DNA of 64,000 nt. Origin: Poecilobothrus nobilitatus (Eukaryota; Arthropoda; Insecta; Diptera; Dolichopodidae). The translations under genes were made by a program, and so were the position numbers. Under the pieces are notes generated by a model. It was not told the origin of the DNA and did not search any database. It was given only the letters and a program-made list of their open reading frames with translations. The DNA lies in assembly GCA_947095535.1 (NCBI GenBank), contig OX352773.1, positions 260,113,590-260,177,589 of the forward strand. The letters are read 5' to 3'. This document shows, piece by piece, positions 11,370 through 22,726 of the stretch (the first letter of the stretch is position 1; every line of letters begins with the position of its first letter).

Positions 11370-12174
11370 TTTTTAGCACATTTCCAAAAAAATTTTGAAA
11401 AAATGTGCTTATTAGTTTCACTTTGTCCGTCCGTCAGTCCGTCTGTTTACAAAACTTCTACACCGTTAAAGATAGAGAAAAAAAATGTTAACCATAGGTA
11501 GGTCTCATAAAAAAAATAATTTTGTGGAACAACTTTTTCATGTAGCCCCCCCATTACGGAGCTACAGCCCCTCAAACTTCGAAAAAGCCCTACTTTTAAA
11601 TGCATATATCTTATGTTCTGCTTAAGATTTTTTCAATCTGAAAACGTCATTCGACAGGTATTTCTTTTATCTTTGTAAATTAATATCAAAATTATACAAT
11701 TTTTTTAAATTTAGTATTTAAATCTACCGTAATGTGAAAACCAAATTTTGCATGATTTTTCTACTTTCATAACTCCGACACGATAGAAGCTTGAAATTTT
11801 GAGGCAAGAAAGAACTTTTAGAATTAGTATATAAGTTTCCTCAGAAAATTTTTTGGTAACACCCCCTCTTTAAAAGTTATTACGACTCAAAAATTGAAAA
11901 TTTGCTATTTTTAGACACCTGTAACTTAGGCACCTGTACAAATTTTTCTTCAGCAAGACATGAAAATTAAAGTTTCAATAATATATTTTTACGTGTGTTA
12001 ACGGGGCTTTTCTTAGTTATATAGAATTCCGGACTTACGGCCCCTCAAAATCTCAAAAATGTCCTATTTTCACGTTTTTTCTTATTACATGAAATTTTTG
12101 TGTAAGTCACACTTCTAAACAGTATGTATTGAGTTTTGGAAATGTGCGCTTTTAAAAACCGTTGGTTTACATTC
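11370..12174 (-). repeat. Family II (GGAC) dispersed repeat, near-complete reverse copy
   Basis: Opens with TTTTAGCACATTTCC and closes with GGAAATGTGCGCTTTTAAAA plus CCGTTGGTTTACATTC, the reverse-complement ends of the copy at 34397-35710. Between them are TTAGTTTCACTTTGTCC and a short (GTCC)n tract, a 'CCATAGGTAGGTCTCAT' block, GGAGCTACAGCCCCTC, ACCGTAATGTGAAAACC, and the AATTGAAAATTTGC and CACCTGTAACTTAGG blocks. It carries one copy of the module that is duplicated in the 34.4-kb copy. No ORF is present, so it is non-autonomous. Confidence 0.88.
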
Positions 12175-12569
12175 TACCTAGTTTTTTTTAGTCTTATTAA
12201 TTTTTCATTATAATTGGCTTTACTTCTTATTTTAGCATCTTTTTTTCTATAAATTTTTAAATTGTTCTACACTATAAATAGTATTTTACTATATTGTTAA
12301 TTAGAAGCACGTGTTGGAATTTAATAAATATTTAAAAGAACACACACTTAAATATTTAATAATAATTTATTTTCAATAAAAATTCTTGAAAAAAGCAACG
12401 TAGAAGTATATTACGAAACCAAATAGATTTATATATTTATTATATATATATGCACATATAATATATATATACATATATGTTTTAAATTATTTATAAATAA
12501 AATTTTTTTTTATAACTAACCAAAGTAATAAACTTATAGAGATACAGTGTATACAAAGTTAATAAACAA
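12175..12569. other. AT-rich spacer with TA-rich tract
   Basis: Holds an imperfect TA/TATG tract at about 12430-12480. Nothing else is recognised. Confidence 0.6.
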
Positions 12570-13155
12570 AACGAGAACGAGAGTATAGTTGAATATGTCA
12601 ACTCTAGGATAGGCATACAAACATAAGTCCTGCTGTTATCATAAAATTTAATTATCTTTTACAAAATTTCATATATATAACTTAATTTGCCGGGATATAT
12701 ATATATGTATATAAATTTTAGAATTGCATAATACCTGCCCGAATCTGCTGCTCTAAATTAACCAAATTTTGCAGAAGTTGTTGGCAAAAGACTAAATTTC
12801 TGATAGCTTCTAGCTTCATAAAAAGAAAGGAATTGAGTGGAAAATACTTGAATCTATCGGTCAAACTTGTTTGATTTCAATAACGAAGTTAATAATTTTA
12901 CAAAGATGAAATAGTAAAAATTTCAGAATCTGAACTTCTTTATTTTATGAGTTATCATGCGAAAGAATGGACGCACATGACTTAATCGTCACAGAATTCG
13001 ATCCTCAGAATATATATATATTTTTTCTATACTACTCAATATCTTTTCTATACTATCTCAATATTTTCTATATCTATCTCGTCTTTTTTAACATATATTA
13101 CAAACGTGATAGTAAATTTATTATACACTAACAACTACGTTCGTACGGGTATAAA
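12570..13155 (+). repeat. Family I dispersed repeat (DINE-1/mini-me-like), short copy
   Basis: The left end reads ACGAGAACGAGAGTATAG and then TGTCAACTCTAGGATA; the right end reads GTTCGTACGGGTATAAA. These match the ends of the 26174-28690 and 41694-43296 copies. Internally it carries GCAGAAGTTGTTGGCA and ACTTAATCGTCACAGAATTC, family modules, with GAGTTATCATGCG standing where the (GGAC)n run normally follows. The terminal 'GTATAAA' and an internal (GGAC)n tract resemble dipteran DINE-1/mini-me elements (Helentron-associated), but I assign that by resemblance only. Confidence 0.82.
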
Positions 13156-13299
13156 GATAAAAGTTAATATGTTAATTAAAACTGAAAAAGAAATGCTCAG
13201 TTACGGAATGAAATATCGGTTTAGTAATTTCCATTGCTGCAGTCCCTTATATGACTGATGAAAATCTATGAATGGCTTATGAAATAAACCAACCTTTGT

Positions 13300-13560
13300 A
13301 TTAGAAGGAAGTGTATATTATAATGTCTATAGAAGTAAGAAACTGGAAAAAAATTGGAAAAAAAAACAACAGCGATTCAAATAGCTTATTATATTATAGA
13401 CCTATCAGTATGTTATACAACATTAAAAAGATATATGAAATTATTAGTATAATAAATTCCTTACTTAGAGAAACAATAGAAAGCAACAAAACAATTAAAA
13501 TAATTACTTTCACAGACTATAAAGATAGATCTACTTACACATTTAAATTATGATAAAGGA
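13300..13560 (+). pseudogene. Non-LTR reverse-transcriptase N-terminal fragment
   Basis: An 80-codon open frame (13311-13553) contains SLLYYRPISMLYNIKKIYEI. The pattern Y-R-P-I-S-x-L-x-x-x-x-K-x-x-E-x-I is the first conserved block of LINE reverse transcriptases (usually YRPISLL-x-x-x-x-KIFE). No other RT block is recognisable up or downstream, so it is a short orphan relic. The surrounding Lys/Asn-rich residues fit mutation toward A+T. Confidence 0.62.
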
Positions 13561-13697
13561 GTTCCATATTTTTAATACTTTCATATTAGAATCTTCGTTG
13601 TTTGAATCAACCGTCATTTTTATTTGATAATTTTTTCCAGTATTTTTTCAAAACTTAACTATAAAAGTTTAAGGTTTTATTTTTGTTTGTTCTATAG

Positions 13698-13759
13698 AAC
13701 CTGAAGATTTGACAGCTTATATTGATAGCTATCCCACAACATCACCTCCTACAACTTAG
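13698..13759 (+). CDS. Weak candidate 3'-terminal exon (unidentified)
   Basis: A pyrimidine-rich tract ending in TTGTTTGTTCTATAG precedes an open frame reading EPEDLTAYIDSYPTTSPPTT and then TAG. The composition is unlike the surrounding Lys/Asn/Ile-rich AT translation, and an acceptor-like AG falls directly before it. It is only about 20 codons long, no partner exon or poly(A) context was established, and chance is quite possible. No function is proposed. Confidence 0.2.
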
Positions 13760-14955
13760 AAAAAAAGGAACTTCTGTCAAGGTTTTTAAATCATTTCCAC
13801 ATGCAATAAATTTTTTAAATACTATATTAAGATCAGGATGATTATAAATTATAATATAGTTTCTGAAAATTTACTGCTTTTATCTATAAGTATTTGAATT
13901 CAATAAAAATATAATAAATAAAGTTTATAAGTAATTTTATGGCAGAAAAGTGGGCCTTATACATTTAAGGATATGCAATCGTTTTGCTCTCAAAAGTATA
14001 TTAAAGTTATTATCGCAGTTTTATAATCTTAAAAAAAAAAAAATCTTTAACTAAATAATTTGTTGAAAATCTTTAATAACTTCATTAATATTAGTTGAAA
14101 ATCTATTACACAAGCTTCTAAATTCATACAAAATCTATTACACGAGCTTCCAGGTTCTTAAAATTATTTTTCACTTTTATTTTGTAAATCTTGTTTTTTT
14201 TTATATTTTTTTTTTTTTTAAGTATCCTAACAACACTTAAAAAGTTAAAAGATGGAAAAATATTATTAATTTTAAAAATAAATCCATTTTTTTGAAATAT
14301 CATTATTAAATTAAGTATCTATTAAAACAATCTTGGAGAAATTTTATGAAACTGTAAGTGAAACCAAAGCCAAATAATCTAAAATAGATTTAATTTAAAA
14401 AAAAAAAAATCAGATGATGATGATTATTGAAGGAAAAAATTGTGTTTGTTTATTTGAAAAAATTAAATAAAATTTTACATTAATTCAGAAAATATAAATG
14501 AAATCTAGAGAAGGTTCAGATCTATTTATCCCCAGAAGTGAACATTATGATATGATTTTTTGCATACTGCAACAAAATAATTATCTTACTTTCAAACACT
14601 TCTTTTAGTTATGAATTTACATAATTAAAAATAAAAAAATTTTGGTTAACATATATTTTCAGATATTTTTAACCGTCGATTCAGTTATTTTTAACTGTTT
14701 GTTAGTTAATCGTTATTATAAGTTACAATCAATTATCATAATCATAAAACTAGAAAGAGTGCAGAGTTGGCTGGCAAAATTAATATGGTAGATTAAGTAA
14801 ATCCACATCGCAAATGTATAAAGTGGCGTTATAACGTCTTAATGATTTCATCGAGAACCAACGGTTTGGGAAACATAATTTCAAATGTCCATAGACTACC
14901 TACTCTTTGTAAATGAAAGCTAATCCGAAAAAAAATTGAAACTAATCGGAACTAT
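13760..14955. other. AT-rich sequence, no gene seen
   Basis: A possible SINE-B tail remnant occurs near 13938 (TTTTATGGCAGAAAAGTGGGCC, compare 'TGTGGCAGAAAAATGGCC' at 5661). The rest is homopolymer-rich without coding or RNA signals. Confidence 0.5.
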
Positions 14956-15135
14956 ATTCTATTTTTATAAGGTAACAGATTCGGAAAGCTGCCATACAAC
15001 TTCGACTTTTTATAAGCATAACTCATCAGTATCTATATAAAGTGGACATTAAAAATAATGTCAAAAGACGTTTAATTTTTTGCCAATAACTTCTACAAAA
15101 TTTGCTTTGTTTAACGCAATAAGTTGACAATTGAC
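14956..15135 (-). repeat. Family I internal-module fragment, reverse
   Basis: On the minus strand it reads AATTTTGTAGAAGTTATTGG, then GATGAGTTATGC, then GTTGTATGGCAGCTTTCCGA, the same succession as the internal repeats of the 26.2-28.7 kb element (GTAGAAGTTGTTGCC ... GTTGTATGGCAGCTACCCGA). Neither terminal motif is present, so it is an internal fragment. Confidence 0.7.
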
Positions 15136-15214
15136 ATATGCATTTGTGAAATTTTTATATTCATGTCCTACTATTTAAAAAACCTAGCCATTCACCTAGT
15201 CTATAATATAATAC

Positions 15215-15327
15215 ACAAGATGTTGGCGAGACCTTGCCAACATGTAAAAAAAAATATTTTATATCTATAATAAAACACTCACACTGAATGTAAACTAAAC
15301 TGGCAATGATGATATTTCTGTATATCT
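15215..15327 (+). repeat. Repeat C, copy 1
   Basis: Shares ACTCACACTGAATGTAAACT, AAACTGGCAA and GATGATATTTCTGTATAT with 18905-19026. Copy 1 begins with a small hairpin, ATGTTGGC ... GCCAACAT, that copy 2 lacks. It marks the left boundary of the 15-20 kb repeat block. Confidence 0.75.
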
Positions 15328-15402
15328 TCTAAATATAATAAAAGACAAGTTGCTGCTGCTGAGTAGCGTGCCCTCCTGTTATGTTAAATGTTAATTTAAC
15401 AA

Positions 15403-16975
15403 ATGTTATACTATGAAAAGAAAGAAACGTACATCTGATATTTACCCATATAACAGATAGAAAACAATAAATATTATAATGTTAGGCTATGAAATGAAAG
15501 AAAAAACAAGGCAGTGTATAAATCAAAGTTTTTAGAGGGTCGTATTTTTAAGTAGAACATTATAAAATTGCAATAATATTTTTATTTAAATTTTGCTAAG
15601 TAACATTTTCTTAATTTTTTAAAAATTTTGCCATAATATAGTACAATTTTAGAATCAGAAGTTTAGCCCATAATATAGAGATATATGAATAAAAATATGG
15701 GTATACATATATTAGATTTATTATAGATTTATTATTTTTTATATAGGCAACAGTTATTTATATGAATGAATGGACGGTAAACATAAACGAACAAAAAAAA
15801 AATTCAGAATGTTCTATAGGTTATAATTTATATTTTTTAAATAGACTGATGTATAAATTTAATACTTAAAAAAAAGAACAGAAAACAAAAAAAAAGAAGT
15901 AAAATGTAATACTGCGAAGAAAAATAAAAACGAATAGAAAAAAAAGAGAACAAAAATGTTACTTTGATTGTTTTTAAATATTTTTAAAGAAAAAAAGAAC
16001 TATTAAAATGTTATGATTTTAATAGAAAAAAAACATACGTCTGATATTTACGTACCTAAATAACAGATAGAAAAAGGAAAAAAAAAATGTTATGCTATGA
16101 AAAGAACGAAAAGTCCATCTGATATTGAGGTACATAACAGATAGAAAAAAAGAAATATCAAAATGTTATGCTATGAAAAGAAAGAAAAAACAAGGCAGTG
16201 TATAAATCAAAGTTTTTAAAGGTTCGGATTTTTAAGTAGAACATTATAAAATTGCAATAATATTTTTATTTAAATTTTGCTAAGTAACATTTTCTTAATT
16301 TTTTAAAAATTTTGCCATAATATAGTACAATTTTAGAATCAGAAGTTTAGCCCATAATATTGATATATGAATAAAAATAGGAGTATACATATATTAGATT
16401 TATTATAGATTTATTATTTTTTGTATAGGCAACAGTTATTAATATGAATGAATGGACGGTAAACATAAACGAACAAAAAAAAATTCAAAATGTTCTATAG
16501 GTTATAATTTATATTTTTTAAATAGACTGTATGTATAAATAAAAATAGACTGTATGTATAAATAAAAATAGACTGTATGTATAAAAGAAATACTTAGCGT
16601 ACGTAAATAACAGAAAACAAAAAAAAATAAATGTAATACTGCGAAGAAAAATAAAAACGAATAGAAAAAAAAAGAGAACAAAAAATGTTACTTTGACTGT
16701 TTTTAAATATTTTTAAAGAAAAAAAGAACTATTAAAATGTTATGATTTTAAATGAAAAAACATACCTCTGATATTTACGTACATAACAGATAGAAAAAGA
16801 AATATTAAATGCTATGCTATGAAAAGAAAGAAACGTACATCTGATATTTAGGTACCTAACAGATAGAAAAAAAGAATTAAAATGTTATGCTATAAAAAGA
16901 ATGAAAAAACAAGACAGTGCATAAATCAAAGTTTTTAAAGAGTTGCATTTTTAAGTAGATATTATAAAAAAATAA
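15403..16975 (+). repeat. Tandem duplication, about 682-bp unit (A1, A2, partial A3)
   Basis: The block beginning GCTATGAAATGAAAG at about 15485 recurs at about 16167 and, in part, at about 16888. A1 and A2 share order and near-identical sequence over some 600 bp, including GAATGAATGGACGGTAAACA, AATACTGCGAAGAAAAATAA and GAGAACAAAAA. Each junction carries short repeats around CTGATATTTACGTAC and AACAGATAGAAAAA (near 15430, 16040, 16115, 16770, 16840). A2 has an extra triplication of ATAGACTGTATGTATAAA (16522-16580). No ORF or terminal inverted repeat was seen, so it looks like a local satellite-like duplication. Confidence 0.88.
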
Positions 16976-17728
16976 AGCGATGCGTAAAACCAAAGCTTTT
17001 AAAGGAGCGCAATTTAAATTATAAAATCACAATTTTCAATTAAATTTTGAATGTGTAACATTTTCTTAATTTTATGCTTCTTTTATGATTTTTATTTTCT
17101 AAAACTTCAACATTATATGCACAGCCAATTTTTATTGTTTTACATAAAAGGTGCGTAAAACTTACGGTGTGAAGATTTTGTAGAGAAAGCGATAGATAAA
17201 GAGACAGAATATTATTACGGATAGAGTAAAAATTTGTTTGAAAAATATAACAAAGAAAGTTTTGAAGCATTTGCTATGGCAACCATAGAAAAATATAACA
17301 AGTGTACTATATATTATAATTAGGCAAATGCATCAGATCAGTGTAGTTTAGTTTCAAAATTATAAAGTTTGATACTGTATTTTTTCGAAGCGAAAATTTT
17401 TGATACTATTGGCAAAAATTTATTTACCATTGGTTTTTAATCCAACCTTTGGTTTTTTAATCCAAAGCTTGACAAAGAAATTTACAAGAGATGAGATTTA
17501 TTAAATAATCATTTTTATTACATTTTTGAAAGAAACTACTTCACAGCATCATTGAGGTTTTTCATTATTTAAAACACTTTAGCAATAAATTTTACATTTA
17601 TCAATATCTAAATATAATACATATAAGTATTTGAATAAATTTACTAAAATTAAATTGTTCATAAAACTGAGGAAACTTTCACAAAAGCTTTATTTTTCTA
17701 CTTATACCCTTTAATAAGGCTTTTTTAC
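16976..17728. other. AT-rich sequence inside the repeat block
   Basis: A minus-strand open frame at 17040-17270 is Leu/Ser/Tyr-rich without a domain. Nothing is called. Confidence 0.5.
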
Positions 17729-18532
17729 TATTTATTTAATAATTTAAAGTTTTATTACCAGAGATACGAATCTTTAACTCAAAGTATTATCAAGAGACGC
17801 AAACCGTTAATTAAAAATATAAATAAATTTAGTAAATATTATTACCAGAGACTAAATTTTCCACTAGAATTATTGTCAGAGACACAAACCGTTCATTAAA
17901 AGTGAGTACAGTCAAAAAAGGAAAAGTACATACATACTTAAAAAACACATTTTCAATCAAAATAAATTCAGCAAATTTTTAATTTTTAAATTTGACCGCT
18001 ACGTCCATTATGAACTGGTCGCAGCGGTAAATTAAAAATAAATTATTAATCTTCTGTTGGCGTTTTCAATCTTTGTTTTGGAAAAAAAAAATAAAAATAG
18101 GTACTCTTAATAAAATTAAAGCGCCTGAAAGTGAAAAAGTGAGATTGAGCAAAGTTTATAGTAAACCTCATATTTATTAGAAAAAAATAATAGGCCGATT
18201 TTATTCTTGATTTTGTTTTCATTAGTATAAAAGCTGGTGCTTCGTAACAGACTTTAAAATAGTTTTGTTTATTTAGGTTGAAATTTAGATTTTTAAGCTA
18301 AATTTTCGGTAGAACTGGTATAACATAAAATATTCGAAATTTTTTTATTAATATAAAATTAGGCAGACTTAAATAATTATATTTCATAACAGAAGTCAGA
18401 AACTTACTAAATATTATAGAAACGGATATTTTTCTTAAAAAAAAAAAGAAAAAAATTACATAGAAAATGTCATTTTAGACGCCTTCTCTCACAAAAGATT
18501 CATAATTTTGTACTAATTTATTATTAGACCAT
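17729..18532 (+). repeat. Repeat B, copy 1, with promoter-like TATAAAAGCTGG
   Basis: Begins TTTATTTAATAATTTAAAG with several short TTATCAGAGACACAAA-like repeats (17758-17890). It continues with CAAATTTTTAATTTTTAAAT, CATTATGAACTGGTCGCAGC and AGGCCGATTTTATTCTTG, then AGTATAAAAGCTGGTGCTTC and CGTAACAGACTTTAAAATAG. It ends near ACTAATTTATTATTAGACCA. The same ordered blocks recur in copy 2 at 19027-19685. A TATA box with a start-like ACAGACTT about 30 bp downstream could be a transposon promoter, for example within an LTR, but no TG...CA ends, primer-binding site or gag/pol frame is present. Confidence 0.8.
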
Positions 18533-18904
18533 TAATAATATTGTTAGCCATGGAAAAAAATAAGATTTGTTAATCAGATCAGATAATATAATACCTGAAA
18601 TTAATGATTGAATTTCTGATAATATACACAATATAATGATTATGGTTTAATTCACAAAGATAAAAAAATTTTGTAAATGCATAAAATATATGAATGATAA
18701 TTTTTACATTTTACACCAGATTTTACAGAAGATTCTGGTTTTCACTAAATTCTTTTAGCTATGACACAAATCAAATATTTCTGTGCTTTAAAATTTTTAA
18801 AACTAGCCAGTTTTAGCTGGCCCGTTTGAAAAAAAATTAGTACAAATTTTTGTATGAATTTGTACATCTCTATGTAGTCTCTGATAATACCAATTCACAC
18901 AAGA
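18533..18904. other. AT-rich spacer between repeat B copies
   Basis: AT-rich, with a possible CTAGCCAGTTTTAGCTGGCC short hairpin near 18802-18823. No coding signal. Confidence 0.5.
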
Positions 18905-19026
18905 TATTAAATATCATATAGATATTAATACCAGACACACAAGATGTAAAAAAAAAATATTTTATTTCTATAATAAACCACTCACACTGAATGTAAACTA
19001 AACTGGCAAAGATGATATTTCTGTAT
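18905..19026 (+). repeat. Repeat C, copy 2
   Basis: Matches copy 1 at 15215-15327 over the block containing CACTCACACTGAATGTAAAC and AAACTGGCAAAGATGATATT, and runs straight into repeat B copy 2. Confidence 0.75.
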
Positions 19027-19685
19027 ATTTATTTAATAATTTAAAATTTTATTATCAGAGACACAAATCTTGGACTAAAAGTCTTATCAGAGACACAAAT
19101 GTTTACTTTTTAAAAAGTACTTTCGACACAAAATTTAAAGCAAATTTTTAATTTTTAAATTTGACCGTCATCCATTATGAACTGGTCGCAGCGGTAAATA
19201 AAAAATAAATTATTAATCTTCTGCTGGCAGTTTTCAAATGACTCTTTGTTTTGAAAAAAATAAAAATACTCTTAAAAAAATTAAAAGACCTGAAAGTAAA
19301 AAGAGCAAAGTTTATAGTAAGCCTTATATTTATAAGAAAAAAAATAATAGGCCGATTTTATTCTTGATTTTGTTTTCACTATTATAAAAGCTGGTAAAAG
19401 TTTCGCAACAGACTTTAAAGTAGTTTTGTTTATTTAGGTTGGAATTTTGATTTTTTAAGCTGAATTTTTGATATAACATAAAATATTCGAATTTTTTTTA
19501 TTAATATAAAATTCGGCAGACTTAGCTAATTATATTTCATAACAGAAATCAGAAACTTACTAAATATTTTAGAAATGGATATTTTTCTTAAAAAAAAGAG
19601 AAAAAATAACATAGGAAATATCATTTTAGATGCCTTCTCTCACAATAGATTCATAATTTTGTACTAATTTATTATTAGACCATTA
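19027..19685 (+). repeat. Repeat B, copy 2
   Basis: Same orientation and block order as copy 1 and shorter by about 150 bp, mostly in the TTATCAGAGACACAAA repeat section. It keeps CATTATGAACTGGTCGCAGC, TTTTATTCTTGATTTTG, ATTATAAAAGCTGGTAAAAG and CAACAGACTTTAAAGTAG. A third, partial start (ATTATCAGAGACATGAATC) occurs at about 19745. Confidence 0.82.
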
Positions 19686-20440
19686 AATTAAAAAGCTGTC
19701 GAAAACGACCCACACAAAAAAAAAAGGCCCCGAAAATTTATGAAATTACATTATCAGAGACATGAATCTTTTATTAAATATACTAAAGACCTCTTCCAAA
19801 GTACATTTAAATAAAATAAATTCAGCAAATTTTTTTCAAGCAAAAAAAAAAATAAACGCAAAAGACTTGAAAGTAGTTTTGGTAATTAAAGTAATTCGCG
19901 GCGAAAACAACTGTTTTTATCGACATAAAAATTTTTTTTTTAAACTAAAGAAAAATAGAGAGTCTGGTAAAATTTTAACAAATATTAAAATTATTTCGAT
20001 TATTGGGATTATTTTAAATGTAACAAAAATAAAAATGTCGTAGCGGTTGGTGTTGGTTGGCTTTTCGCCGGTTTTTATTGTGCACTTTATACATGTGTTT
20101 CAAACAATTTTTGAGATATCGGCACGAACTTTTACCCTGAATGTGTTTTTAGCTTGGACCATTTTTTCTCAATGATTAAAAAACTGTCAAAAATTACCGC
20201 CACGAAAAAACGGCGTGAAAAAATTAATAAACTGTTCCTAACATTTTTAATTTTATGTGTTCAGATTTGTTTTATGTTTTTTTCTATTACATCAAGTAAG
20301 TAAGTGATACCAAAGTTTTTTTAATGGTGCTGATGTAAAAATGAAATTTTTAGGTAGTTTATTAAGGGAGTCAGTATGATACCGCAAATGTTTTTGAATC
20401 TATAGAAATTGTGCAATTGCACAGGGGATTTTCTAGTCAT
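19686..20440. other. Unclassified, moderately GC-richer sequence next to repeat B
   Basis: After a partial repeat B start (19738-19845), the segment 20040-20420 has richer composition (GCGGTTGGTGTTGGTTGGCT, ACCGCCACGAAAAAACGGCG with a short inverted repeat). A 93-codon Lys/Asn-rich frame (19762-20043) overlaps the repeat and has no recognisable domain. I cannot assign it. Confidence 0.4.
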
Positions 20441-21098
20441 ATAAATATAATTTACAAAACCTAGAAATTTACATAAATATTTCAAAATAATTATTTAAGT
20501 TAGATATATTAAATTTTCTAAAAGATGAATAAATTTTTGTTGAAACAGAATATATGATGTTCGTAAGGATATTCTAGAGTTGACACAATCTACTGTTCAT
20601 TCTGGCTCTCATTTCGATAACATATAAATAAAGAAGTTTTTATCTGTATTTTATATGAAATTTAGGACTTTTGGTTCTTCAAAATAAATCAAGTTCAGAA
20701 AATAAATAGTTTAACATAAAATCAAATGAAATGGTAACGGTATATTCCCAATCTGTGAAACTCTAAAGAATCAAAATTCATCAAATTTTAGTTGTTAAGT
20801 TTTTTTTTTTTTGTAATTTCAATATTTTTATACATTTAATACTACGCATACGAGAAAGTAAAAATAGAAAGAATAAAATATGATGAAAAAGCAATTAATA
20901 TAACAAAATATGTAAAATACTCATAATATTAATATTTTGAATTTTTTTTTTTTCCAAATTTTCCATTTAAAAAATAAAAATACCCATTACAAATTGACAT
21001 GTGCAGAATTTTATTTAATATTTCCAATAATCAATTGTTTAAGTTTATATTCCCCATTAATATTTTATTTTTGTATATTAAAAACGTATTGAATTTAA

Positions 21099-21137
<39 letters not shown>

Positions 21138-21495
21138 TAATATTATATATTATTTGTGTACATATACAGTATCGACCATTAAGTTTAACAATCACTTCAT
21201 TTAATACAAAAAAAAAATTGTTTAATTTTATATTAATATGGATATAAAAATGAAAAGGTATTTTGGAATAATGACCATAGTTAAGGTCTAACAACTTCAT
21301 TTACTAAGCATTTATTATTATATTGTAATTAATGTGAAAATTCTAATGAAGTTGACAAACGAAGTGACAAAGTTCTTCGAAAATCGAAAAATTATATTAT
21401 AAATTTTATAATATTTTTAGCATTAACTTTTTTACCAGCCTTAACCCATTTCAATTTAAAGGATGATAATGACCCAGTATAGTAATAACACAAAA
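20441..21495. other. AT-rich sequence with (TA)n
   Basis: A (TA)n microsatellite of about 28 bp lies near 21106-21134. Open frames on both strands here are translations of that tract. Nothing else is recognised. Confidence 0.6.
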
Positions 21496-21594
21496 GGTCG
21501 AAAACGATCCATTTAATTTTCATTTGATGAAATTTTAGGTGTTTATTTTTGAAAAATGAAAATATAGCAGGCGTTGATTTTTACGTTTATAAAT

Positions 21595-21644
21595 GTTACT
21601 TTATATTTATTTGAAAATTTTAATTCAAATAAATATAAAGTAAC
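21595..21644. repeat. Perfect 21-bp inverted repeat with 8-nt loop
   Basis: Arms 21595-21615 and 21624-21644 are exact reverse complements (GTTACTTTATATTTATTTGA on the left). It lies inside the piggyBac-like element, about 100 bp from its left end, and may be a subterminal structural feature. Confidence 0.85.
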
Positions 21645-22019
21645 GTTAATTTTATTGTGTTGTTTAAAGTGATTAAAAGAGATTTTTAGTGTTTCACAAT
21701 ATTTTATTTTTTTTTATTTTTTTTATTTATTTTTATTTATTTATTAATTATACGTAAAACGGTAAATCTTTTTAGTATGTAACATTATTCCTTATTCGAT
21801 TAATAAAGTACATAGTATGAATTTACAATAAACAAAAAAAAAAAAAAATTTGGTAAAAAAGAAAATTAGTACATATGCCAAAATTAAAAAGTATTATTAA
21901 AATTGAAAGTTTTACAATGTAAACATAAGTGTAAGATAAGTGACTATTTTTTTTCAAAACAAATAATTAGATGTGTTTCTTGTATCTTTAATAACTCTTT
22001 AAACTCTTTAATAAATTTA

Positions 22020-22458
22020 AGTCATCTTAACCGTAAACAATTAAATGCTCAAATGCTGATATCCCATTGATTAAAATTTCAAAACGGCAAAAAAAATGTA
22101 ATTGGGAAGTAGATGATATCGATAACATTGTTCCAGTAGAGGTTGTTTCCGTAAAAAATGGTATACATCCATTATATATTTTGGATGTTGGACGTTGCTG
22201 CAACCAATTCTTGGACCCTAAGTAGATCATTTGCGTTGAAACTTGATAAGCTTGAATTTACTCGACAAGTTGCCACATTTCTTTGCAACATCTATGGTGT
22301 TGATAGGAAACAACCTGGTCCATCCAAAAAACATAATGGAACCGAGACGTCGATGTGCTTTGTGTGGAAATAAAACAGTTAGAAGGTTCAAAACTTGTCA
22401 AGTTTCTCTTCACGATAAGTGTTTCATAAATTATCATGAACAATTTCATCTAATTTAG
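22020..22458 (+). pseudogene. piggyBac transposase C-terminal relic (end of DDE_Tnp_1_7 region plus Cys-rich tail)
   Basis: Frame one reads IFWMLDVAATNSWTLSRSFA and FTRQVATFLCNIYGV, matching the W-x-L-D-x-A-x-x-N-A-W stretch and following helix near the end of piggyBac transposases. After a frameshift near 22320 the next frame reads RRRCALCGNKTVRRFKTCQV and LHDKCFINYHEQF, a C-x2-C ... C-x6-C-x4-H array that fits the C-terminal cross-brace zinc finger of this family. The catalytic aspartates lie upstream in intact proteins and are absent here. Stops and frameshifts make it non-functional. Confidence 0.85.
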
Positions 22459-22726
22459 AAAATATTTAATCTTATTTTTAATTTTAATTGGATTTATTTA
22501 TTTTTTTTTAATTTATTTTCTTTTTCTTGTTACATTTTTTTTGAATTTTTTTATTTAATATGTAATTAGTTATTATAAGTTTATTAAATGAATTGATTAC
22601 TTTTTAGGTATAAGTTATCTATAATGGAAGTAATTTGGTTTTTTATTTAATTTTTATAAAAAAATATATAATATGAAAATGGAAAAAAAAATTTTTCATA
22701 TTTTCCCAAAGGGTCGTTTTTGACCC

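Larger units (their letters stand above)
21496..22726 (+). mobile_element. piggyBac-like element, internally deleted
   Basis: The transposase tail at 22020-22458 identifies it. Candidate ends are GGTCGAAAACGATCC (21496-21510) and GGGTCGTTTTTGACCC (22711-22726), which are inverted relative to each other. At about 1.2 kb it is roughly half the usual piggyBac-like length, and no DDD catalytic region was found, so it is a deletion derivative. The exact termini and a TTAA target are not established: no TTAA directly abuts either proposed end. Confidence 0.6.

Noticed and set aside
17729..19685. LTR retrotransposon with repeat B as the two LTRs
   Set aside because: The copies are direct repeats with a TATA motif, but there is no TG...CA border, primer-binding site, polypurine tract or gag/pol frame, and only about 0.5 kb lies between them.
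19762..20043. 93-codon Lys/Asn-rich frame
   Set aside because: It overlaps the third, partial repeat B start and has no domain; it is probably an A-rich chance frame.
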